A stretch of 12,001 nt of DNA from an uncultured Polyangiaceae bacterium (lineage in GTDB: Bacteria; Myxococcota_A; Polyangia; Polyangiales; Houyiibacteriaceae). A model generated the notes under the pieces. That model saw only the letters and a program-made list of their open reading frames with translations. It made no database searches and was not told the DNA's origin. The stretch spans positions 1-12,001 of the forward strand of contig CAMYJN010000021.1 of the NCBI GenBank assembly GCA_947258625.1, read 5' to 3'. The number at the start of each line of letters is the position of its first letter. Position 1 is the stretch's first letter. Shown one piece after another: positions 6,311 through 12,001 of the stretch. The position numbers and the translations under genes were made by a program.

Positions 6311-7852
6311 ATGGCCATTGTCGAACCACTTTCCCCGACCTCCGAGGGGCGCCGGAGGCTTGGGATCCGGAGCCCGGCCACGCGCGAATCCGTGGGCGAG
6401 ATCCTCGTCAACGGCCAAGCCGACGTGGAGGCTGCGATCGCCAAGGGGCAAGACGCGCAGCGAGAATGGGCCCGGGTGCCCGTCGCGGAACGCGCGCGCA
6501 TCGTTGGGAGTGCAATCGACGTTCTGGTCGAGCAGCGCGAAGCGGTGATGAAGACGATCATCGACGAAACGGGCAAGACGAAGCTCGAGTGTTTGATCAT
6601 GGAGGTCCTTCCATCCTGCGACTACATCAACTTCTGGTGCGGGAGGGCGGTCAAGGAGCTTTCGGACGAGAAGCGAAAGCTCCATGGTTATCTTCGTCCT
6701 TACAAGAAGCTCCTGATGCACTACCGGCCGCTTGGCGTCGTCGGCATCATCACGCCTTGGAACGGCCCCTTTTCCTTGGCGATGAACCCCACAGTGCAGG
6801 CGCTACTCGCGGGCAACGCGGTCATCTTGAAGCCCTCTGAAGTCGCGCCGTACTCCGGCGACTGGGCGGTCCGACTCCTGAGGGAAGCGGGGGTGCCCGA
6901 AGGCGTCGTGCAGACCGTGCACGGTGATGGCGAAACGGGAGCAGCGCTGGTTCGCGGCAACGTCCAGAAAATCTCGTTTACCGGCAGCGTTCGAACCGGC
7001 AAGAAGATCGCTGCAACCTGCGCGGAGCGGCTGATTCCATACACGCTCGAGCTCGGCGGCAAAGACGCCATGATCGTCTGCGAAGACGCCGACCTCGAAC
7101 GCGCTGCCGGAGGAGCGGTCTTCAACTCCATGCTGAATTCGGGCCATGTCTGCATGGGCGTGGAGCGGGTCTACGTGGTCGAATCCGTGGCCGACGAGTT
7201 CGAAGAACGCGTACGGAAGATCGTCGGCGAGCTCCGATACGGCTCTGGCGATGACGTCGACGTGGGCTCGGTGTTTTGGGATCGTCAATTGCCGATCATC
7301 GAACGACACATTGAGGATGCGAAAGCGAAAGGAGCCGAGATCGTAGTCGGTGGAGAAGCCGACACCCGCGATGGCCTCTTCTACAAGCCAACATTCGTGC
7401 GCAACCTCAACCACTCGATGGAGCTGATGCAGGAAGAAACCTTTGGACCGATCGTCTCGGTCATGCGTGTTGCAGACGTAGAAGAGGCAATTCGTCTTGC
7501 CAACGATTCACAATACGGGCTCAGCGGGAGCGTCTGGACCAGCAACATTCAGAAGGGCATCGAGATTGCAAAACGACTCGAAACGGGCTCGGTCGTGATC
7601 AACGATGCGTCGATGGCCTACGGCGCGCCGGAAGCGCCGTTCGGTGGCATGAAGGACAGCGGTGTGGGCCAGGTCAACGGCCTCGGAGGGCTTCGGGGAT
7701 ACACCCATCAGCAACCGATCTTCATCGACCGCTGGGCAGTCAAGAAGGAGCGCGTTTGGTACCCCCATACGGCCAAAACCGTAGATGAAATCGACGGAAT
7801 GATTCGCTTCATCTACGGGAGCGCGCTCAAGAAACTCGGCTTCTTTTCCTAG
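6311..7852 (+). CDS. NAD(P)+-dependent aldehyde dehydrogenase family protein
   Basis: From the ATG at 6311 this is a 513-residue cytosolic enzyme that oxidises an aldehyde to the acid with NAD(P)+. All family landmarks are present: T-P-W-N-G-P with Asn151, K-P-S-E with Lys174, the F-T-G-S nucleotide loop at 223-226, general base Glu247 in L-E-L-G-G-K, nucleophile Cys281 in G-H-V-C-M-G, and E-E-T-F-G-P at 375-380. It should therefore be active. Family members are usually 450-500 residues. Here an unusual tail of about 45 residues follows the core: aromatic and basic at first (F-I-D-R-W, V-W-Y-P-H), then an amphipathic end (I-R-F-I-Y-G ... K-K-L-G-F-F-S) that might contact the membrane or a partner. 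The substrate cannot be read from sequence. The hydrolase gene follows after 26 bp on the same strand and may act in the same pathway. Confidence 0.93.
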   Translation: MAIVEPLSPTSEGRRRLGIRSPATRESVGEILVNGQADVEAAIAKGQDAQREWARVPVAERARIVGSAIDVLVEQREAVMKTIIDETGKTKLECLIMEVLPSCDYINFWCGRAVKELSDEKRKLHGYLRPYKKLLMHYRPLGVVGIITPWNGPFSLAMNPTVQALLAGNAVILKPSEVAPYSGDWAVRLLREAGVPEGVVQTVHGDGETGAALVRGNVQKISFTGSVRTGKKIAATCAERLIPYTLELGGKDAMIVCEDADLERAAGGAVFNSMLNSGHVCMGVERVYVVESVADEFEERVRKIVGELRYGSGDDVDVGSVFWDRQLPIIERHIEDAKAKGAEIVVGGEADTRDGLFYKPTFVRNLNHSMELMQEETFGPIVSVMRVADVEEAIRLANDSQYGLSGSVWTSNIQKGIEIAKRLETGSVVINDASMAYGAPEAPFGGMKDSGVGQVNGLGGLRGYTHQQPIFIDRWAVKKERVWYPHTAKTVDEIDGMIRFIYGSALKKLGFFS

Positions 7853-7866
7853 GCCACTTCGTCCCG

Positions 7867-7872
7867 TATAAT
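7867..7872 (+). promoter_or_regulatory. Perfect TATAAT box 6 bases before the hydrolase start
   Basis: An exact TATAAT lies in the 26-bp gap after the aldehyde dehydrogenase stop and ends 6 bases before the ATG at 7879. The -35 region (near 7844-7849, TTTTCC) is poor. If active, the transcript would start at or next to the ATG and be leaderless; a weak GAG (7874-7876) is the only ribosome-site-like element. It could give the hydrolase its own promoter besides read-through. Confidence 0.45.
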
Positions 7873-7878
7873 TGAGAC

Positions 7879-8922
7879 ATGGCCCGTCCCCGTGACTCGC
7901 TCATGCCGTTGGTGCGCAACGGCGTGGATAAGGCAGCGAATCGCCTTTCGCATGTCGGCTACGGCGTGCTGCCCTGGGTCGTTCAAAGTTGGCGCCGTGT
8001 TCACGTAGAACACAACGTGCCGTACCGAAACACGGGCAGGCGGTCACACCTACTGGACATTTACCGAAGCAGGGAGGCCGTTGGGTCTCTACCTACGATC
8101 GTCTACATCCACGGCGGCGCGTTCTCGATGATGTCGAAGGACACCCATCGGATCATGGCGTACGTTCTGGCGGCCCAGGGCTATCAGGTCTTCAACATCA
8201 ACTACCGGCTCGGCCCCGTACACAGCTATCCGAAGCCCCTCAAGGATGCGATCGCGGCGTTCGAGTGGGTGCTCGACAACGGGGCCAAGTACGGTGCCGA
8301 TACCACGCGGCTGGCGATCATTGGAGAGTCCGCCGGCGCGAATCTCACTGCGGCGCTGGCGTATTGCGCAACGCATCCACGCCCGGAGCCGTTCACCCGG
8401 AGCATCTTCGAGCGCGACGCGAAGATCGTCTGCGTCGCTCCCCTGTACGGTTTGCTCGACGTGCACGACGTCCGGCGCTTTTGGCGCGACCCGGAAAAGA
8501 GCCGGCGCATGGCAAGCTGGATCAAAGGCGAGATAAGAGGCACCGCCTACTCCTACCTGGGCCGGCGTCTAAACCGAGCACTGCAGTTTCCACTGGCCAG
8601 CCCACTGCGGCTGTTTGAGAGGCCGGCAGTTCGAGGGAGTCGGCCGCTCCCGCCGTTCTTCACGACGGTGGGGACCGCTGATCCGCTGTTGGGAGACACG
8701 ATTCGCTTGAACGATGCGCTTGCGAGACGGAACACCGAATGCGAGATGCACGTCTTCCGCGGAGAGATCCACGCATTCAACGTGATGCTTTGGCGCGCTG
8801 CTGCGCGAGAGCAATGGGGTGCTCTCTTTGATTTCCTCGACAAGCACATGCACGGCACTGCGGCGCAAGCGCCCGAGCAGGCGCCGCACTACGTTTCGCT
8901 GGCCGAGACGTTTGCCGAATAG
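7879..8922 (+). CDS. HSL-family alpha/beta hydrolase (esterase/lipase)
   Basis: A 347-residue serine hydrolase of the hormone-sensitive-lipase (family IV) type, expected to hydrolyse carboxylic esters. The oxyanion-hole motif H-G-G-A-F is at 78-82. The nucleophile elbow G-E-S-A-G at 149-153 gives Ser151. Asp268 lies in G-T-A-D-P and His298 in G-E-I-H-A-F, completing the triad in the right order. The N-terminal 40 residues (with L-P-W-V-V-Q-S-W) form a short extra segment before the core, and no signal peptide is evident, so it is probably cytosolic. A cap-like insertion occupies about 200-250 between strands. The start ATG is supported by frame and spacing rather than by a ribosome site. Its 3' end overlaps the convergent YihY/BrkB gene by 34 bp. 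The natural substrate is unknown. Confidence 0.92.
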   Translation: MARPRDSLMPLVRNGVDKAANRLSHVGYGVLPWVVQSWRRVHVEHNVPYRNTGRRSHLLDIYRSREAVGSLPTIVYIHGGAFSMMSKDTHRIMAYVLAAQGYQVFNINYRLGPVHSYPKPLKDAIAAFEWVLDNGAKYGADTTRLAIIGESAGANLTAALAYCATHPRPEPFTRSIFERDAKIVCVAPLYGLLDVHDVRRFWRDPEKSRRMASWIKGEIRGTAYSYLGRRLNRALQFPLASPLRLFERPAVRGSRPLPPFFTTVGTADPLLGDTIRLNDALARRNTECEMHVFRGEIHAFNVMLWRAAAREQWGALFDFLDKHMHGTAAQAPEQAPHYVSLAETFAE

Positions 8923-9791
8923 TCGCGGGTTTCGACCGTTTCGGCGAATGGCAGCGGCTCGATCGCTCTTCCGTGCCGTCGCGCCCAGGCTCGCGTGAAG
9001 ACTGCGCCCAACAGGAAGATCTGCGTGGTGTAGTAGATCCACAGAAGCAAAACGATCAGCGAACCAGCCGCCCCGTAGATCGACGCCGGGCTCGCGTAGC
9101 CGAGGTAGATGCCGATCAGAAAGGAGCCGCCTAGGACGAATAGGCAAGTCACCGCAGCGCCTACCCAGACGTCACGCCAGGAGATCACGGCGTCGGGAAG
9201 CCAGCGGTAGACCAGGGCGATCAAGGGCGCGATGACGGCAAACGCGCTGCCAAACTCAGCCAAACTCAGCATGTATTGGCTGTCGCCGAAGAGGCGAGCC
9301 GCCGCCGCGGCGCCCGAGTGCAGCACGACCAAGGCAATGAGCGAGCTTCCGAACACCAAAACCATTCCAAAGGCGAGCAGACGCCGCTGGACCAGATGCA
9401 AAGTCTCCGAACGACTGGCGTGAACCAAGAGCTTGGGTCGAATGCCCCACATGTGGTTGAGCGCACGCCGCAGCATGGAGAACAAGCGCGCGGAGATGTA
9501 GAGCATGAAGATCGCGCCGATTACGGGAGCTGCAAAGCTCGTCGCCTCATCGCCGAGCTTGACGATTGTGTTGATGAGGTAGGCAGCCAGATCGGGACCG
9601 AGAAAGGCCGCAACCTGCCCGACGAGCTCCTCGCGCGCCGTCGACTCCGACATGACCAGCGAGGCGATGAGCAAGGCGACGACGCCGAGCGGCGCAATCG
9701 CCAACGACGCATAGAAGGCGATTGCCCCGGAGAGCAATCGCCCATCATGCGACGCAAAGTAGCGCCAAGTCTCGATCAAGAGCGAGACCAT
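8889..9791 (-). CDS. YihY/BrkB family integral membrane protein
   Basis: A 300-residue inner-membrane protein with six predicted membrane segments, near 22-46, 86-106, 136-160, 178-197, 209-231 and 239-267. Family hallmarks are A-L-N-H-M-W-G at 110-116, L-P-D-A-V-I-S-W-R-D-V at 198-208 and the closing Y-G-A-A-G-S-L-I-V-L-L-L-W-I-Y-Y block at 239-254. The family was once annotated as ribonuclease BN, which is now considered wrong; its true role is unclear, with transport or envelope functions proposed. The ATG lies 6 bases after the ahcY stop with no Shine-Dalgarno, so translation probably depends on ribosomes finishing ahcY. The tail, rich in Glu and Thr, is hydrophilic and overlaps the hydrolase gene end. 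Confidence 0.93.
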   Translation of the reverse strand: MVSLLIETWRYFASHDGRLLSGAIAFYASLAIAPLGVVALLIASLVMSESTAREELVGQVAAFLGPDLAAYLINTIVKLGDEATSFAAPVIGAIFMLYISARLFSMLRRALNHMWGIRPKLLVHASRSETLHLVQRRLLAFGMVLVFGSSLIALVVLHSGAAAAARLFGDSQYMLSLAEFGSAFAVIAPLIALVYRWLPDAVISWRDVWVGAAVTCLFVLGGSFLIGIYLGYASPASIYGAAGSLIVLLLWIYYTTQIFLLGAVFTRAWARRHGRAIEPLPFAETVETRDYSANVSASET

Positions 9792-9797
9792 CGTGGC

Positions 9798-11126
9798 TCA
9801 GTAGCGGTAGTAGCTCGGCTTGAACGGCCCCTGTGGCGATATCCCGAGGTATTCGGACTGTGCCGGCGTGAGCTTGGTGAGCTTCGCGCCAAGCTGCCCG
9901 AGGTGGAGCTCCGCGACCTTCTCGTCGAGCTCCTTGGAGAGCACGTAGACCTTTCCGTCTTCATAGCGGTCGCGCTCGGTCCAGAGTGAAATCTGGGCGA
10001 GCACCTGGTTGCTGAACGAGTTGCTCATCACGAAGCTCGGGTGGCCGGTGGCGCAGCCGAGGTTCACCAGGCGACCTCGGGCAAGCACGATGATGCGCTT
10101 ACCATCGGGGAAGATGAAGTGGTCGACCTGCGGCTTGATCTCCTCTTCGGTGATCCCGTTGGACGGGTCGGTGAGCCAGGCGATCTGAATCTCGGAATCG
10201 AAGTGACCTATGTTGCAGAGGATGGCCTCGTTCTTCATCTGCTTCATGTGCTCGCCGGTGACGACGTCGCAGCAGCCCGTGGCCGTGACGAAGATGTCAG
10301 CGATCGGAGCGGCCTCTTCCATCGTCACGACCTGGAGGCCCTCCATCGTCGCCTGGAGTGCGCAAATCGGGTCGATTTCGGTCACCAGAACGCGAGCGCC
10401 CGCGCGGGCCATCGCTTGGACGCAACCCTTGCCCACGTCGCCGTAGCCGGCGACGACCACCACCTTGCCGGCGATCATCACGTCGGTCGCCCGCTTGATG
10501 CCGTCAACGAGCGACTCGCGGCAGCCGTAGAGGTTGTCGAACTTCGACTTGGTCACCGAGTCATTCACGTTGATCGCGGGGCACTTGAGCGTGCCGTCGC
10601 GTTCCATTTCATAGAGCCGATGCACGCCGGTCGTGGTCTCTTCGGAGAGACCGAGGATGCGATCGGGGCCTTCGAATAGGTCCGGATACTGCTCGTGGAC
10701 AATCGCCGTCAGATCACCCCCGTCGTCGAGCAGAATGTTCGGCGCCTTGCCGCCGTCGAATGCGCGAATCTGCTGGTGGATGCACCAGTCGTACTCCTCC
10801 TCGGTCTCCCCCTTCCAGGCGAAGACGGGAACGCCGGTGGCGGCGATCGCCGCAGCGGCATGGTCCTGAGTCGAGTAGATGTTGCAGCTCGTCCAGGTGA
10901 CCTCTGCGCCTAGGTCGCGAAGCGTCTCGATCAGAACTGCGGTCTGAATCGTCATGTGAAGGCAGCCCGCAATCCGGGCGCCAGCGAGCGGCTTTGAAGC
11001 GCCGTACTCTCGTCGAAGCGCCATCAGGCCCGGCATCTCGTGCTCGGCGATTGCGATTTCCTTTCGTCCCCAGTCGGCCAACGAAAGGTCGGCAACTTTG
11101 TGCTTCAGATCTGGATTTGGGCTCAT
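9798..11126 (-). CDS. ahcY: Adenosylhomocysteinase (S-adenosyl-L-homocysteine hydrolase)
   Basis: A 442-residue cytosolic NAD+-dependent enzyme that reversibly splits S-adenosylhomocysteine into adenosine and homocysteine, relieving product inhibition of methyltransferases. Visible landmarks: H57 in C-L-H-M-T, the signature [11 protein letters not shown] at 80-90, D-D-G-G-D-L-T at 134-140, S-E-E-T-T-T-G at 161-167, K193 and D197 in T-K-S-K-F-D-N, the NAD motif G-Y-G-D-V-G-K-G at 227-234, N-I-G-H-F-D at 305-310, and the C-terminal K-P-S-Y-Y-R-Y that completes the neighbouring subunit's cofactor site. The start at ATG 11126 (M-S-P-N-P-D-L) follows an AGGAG about 11 bases upstream; an in-frame extension to 11177 lies inside the upstream gene and is rejected. 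It lies between the ArsR-methyltransferase gene (14 bp gap) and the YihY/BrkB gene (6 bp gap). Confidence 0.98.
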   Translation of the reverse strand: MSPNPDLKHKVADLSLADWGRKEIAIAEHEMPGLMALRREYGASKPLAGARIAGCLHMTIQTAVLIETLRDLGAEVTWTSCNIYSTQDHAAAAIAATGVPVFAWKGETEEEYDWCIHQQIRAFDGGKAPNILLDDGGDLTAIVHEQYPDLFEGPDRILGLSEETTTGVHRLYEMERDGTLKCPAINVNDSVTKSKFDNLYGCRESLVDGIKRATDVMIAGKVVVVAGYGDVGKGCVQAMARAGARVLVTEIDPICALQATMEGLQVVTMEEAAPIADIFVTATGCCDVVTGEHMKQMKNEAILCNIGHFDSEIQIAWLTDPSNGITEEEIKPQVDHFIFPDGKRIIVLARGRLVNLGCATGHPSFVMSNSFSNQVLAQISLWTERDRYEDGKVYVLSKELDEKVAELHLGQLGAKLTKLTPAQSEYLGISPQGPFKPSYYRY

Positions 11127-11137
11127 GATTGTGTTGT

Positions 11138-11142
11138 CTCCT
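11138..11142 (-). promoter_or_regulatory. ahcY ribosome site overlapping the upstream stop codon
   Basis: The minus strand reads TAGGAG, so the TAG stop of the ArsR-methyltransferase gene (11143-11141) runs directly into the AGGAG that serves ahcY. This arrangement suggests coupled translation of the two genes. Confidence 0.6.
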
Positions 11143-12001
11143 ATTTCGGTCCACGTTGCGCTGCGAGCACCTGCCACTTCAAATGGGCGTCAGGCCCGGG
11201 CCCGTAGCGCGCCGCGGGAATTTCAAATACGTCGGGATGAATCAACCCCGCTGACTTCGCGAAACGAGAAAGCTCATCGCGGTCGAATCCTAGCCAGAGG
11301 TCGGCCTGGCGCTCCCGCATGAGCTCGTCATCGTGGGAGCCATAGTCGATGACCACAGCCTGGCCACCCGGGCGAACGAGCGAGGCCAGCAGCGACACCA
11401 CCTGCTGCGGTTTCGGTGCATGGTGAAGCAGGCGTACGGCGAACACTGCGTCGGCACCGCCGAGCTCGCAAACCCGATCCGAGACGGCTGGATCGTCGTA
11501 CTCGGCTTGAATGAGCTCGACGTGATCGTAGCCGTGGCTCGCAAGCCTCCGCTGGGCGGCTGCCAGTTGCTTTTCGGAACGGTCGACCGCGATGACCCGA
11601 TCGAACAGCGGCGCGAGCAGCTCGACGAGCGCACCGTCGCCAGTGCCCAGGTCGACCGCGAGAGATCGTCGGGGCAGCAAGGTGCGGATCGCCGTGAGGT
11701 ACGCCGACCATTCGGACACCGACCTTGGCGATGCATCGTCTGCCGGTTGCTCGAAGAATGCGCGCGCCTGGTCGTCCCGCGCTTTGATAACGGTGGCGAC
11801 GCGCTCGAGGCTGCCATCCTCGCTGCAAAGTGCTCGCCCGGATCGAATCGCGTCGGCCAAGAGGGGATCCCCGTTTACATCCGGCGAGAGTCTCGCAAAC
11901 GCGCGCGTCCCTTGGCGGCGTACGGCAACCAGCCCCGCCTCCCGGAGCAGCTTCAAATGCTTGGAGACATTCGGCTGCGCTTCCCGCGTGAGCTCCGCGA
12001 G
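11141..12001 (-). CDS. ArsR-type HTH fused to SAM-dependent methyltransferase domain (5' end outside window)
   Basis: The frame is open to the right edge, so the start is missing; 286 residues are visible. The first ones ([15 protein letters not shown]) and the following [10 protein letters not shown] are the recognition part of an ArsR-family winged helix, then the wing ([11 protein letters not shown]). A class I methyltransferase fold follows: motif I V-D-L-G-T-G-D-G at visible residues 116-123, V-I-A-V-D-R-S with the ribose-binding acidic residue, L-L-H-H-A near 191, and [11 protein letters not shown]. No metal-binding Cys cluster is evident in the part seen. The architecture matches ArsR regulators of methionine-cycle genes (SahR-like), where the methyltransferase fold serves as a SAM/SAH sensor. 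Position 14 bp upstream of ahcY supports a repressor of its own operon. A true methyltransferase function cannot be excluded. A TTG inside the recognition helix at 11956 should not be taken as the start. Confidence 0.88.
   Translation of the reverse strand, partial: LAELTREAQPNVSKHLKLLREAGLVAVRRQGTRAFARLSPDVNGDPLLADAIRSGRALCSEDGSLERVATVIKARDDQARAFFEQPADDASPRSVSEWSAYLTAIRTLLPRRSLAVDLGTGDGALVELLAPLFDRVIAVDRSEKQLAAAQRRLASHGYDHVELIQAEYDDPAVSDRVCELGGADAVFAVRLLHHAPKPQQVVSLLASLVRPGGQAVVIDYGSHDDELMRERQADLWLGFDRDELSRFAKSAGLIHPDVFEIPAARYGPGPDAHLKWQVLAAQRGPK

Noticed and set aside
11127..11140. SAH riboswitch upstream of ahcY
   Set aside because: Only 14 bases separate ahcY from the upstream gene, too few for a riboswitch; any such element would have to lie before the operon, outside the window.
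1..12001. CRISPR array, tRNA/rRNA genes, transposase, attachment sites, defence or secretion cassette
   Set aside because: I looked for spaced direct repeats, cloverleaf-like genes, terminal inverted repeats and hallmark proteins and saw none.

Overview
This GC-rich window is densely packed with genes. It looks like a chromosomal segment of a myxobacterium-like or other deltaproteobacterial-type organism. That is an inference, mainly from the large Cys-rich FG-GAP lipoprotein with an R-I-W-N-Q-H element, a protein style common in Myxococcota. I see no rRNA, tRNA, CRISPR array, insertion sequence, phage or plasmid gene.

Layout. A DUF434/DUF5616 gene reads rightward at the left (198-923). Facing it is a run of minus-strand genes read from 6183 down to about 906: an FG-GAP lipoprotein, a GNAT-like protein, a histone-H1-like Lys/Ala/Pro-rich protein, a ferredoxin-reductase-type FAD oxidoreductase, and a small membrane-protein frame that appears to be frameshifted. 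The H1-like gene and the oxidoreductase overlap as ATGA. From 6311 two genes read rightward: an aldehyde dehydrogenase and an HSL-type alpha/beta hydrolase. From the right edge a tight minus-strand operon reads inward: an ArsR-type HTH fused to a SAM methyltransferase domain (5' end outside the window), ahcY (14 bp gap), and a YihY/BrkB membrane protein (6 bp gap). The last gene overlaps the 3' end of the convergent hydrolase gene by 34 bp.

How the genes may work together. AhcY removes S-adenosylhomocysteine (SAH). The ArsR-methyltransferase fusion just upstream has the architecture expected of a SAM/SAH-sensing repressor, so this is probably a self-regulated methyl-cycle operon. The hydrolase and aldehyde dehydrogenase could act in sequence on ester or aldehyde substrates, but nothing in the window fixes the substrate. 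The FAD reductase has no visible ferredoxin or P450 partner here.

The most unusual signals are: promoter-like -10 boxes only 6-7 bases before the start codons of the FG-GAP lipoprotein and hydrolase genes (possible leaderless mRNAs); a hidden small membrane-protein frame at 906-1111 with a likely one-base disruption; an H1-like protein with hexamer tandem repeats, translationally coupled to a flavin reductase; and a NYN/PIN-like residue pattern in the DUF434/DUF5616 protein. I found no convincing evidence of a wholly new multi-gene system.
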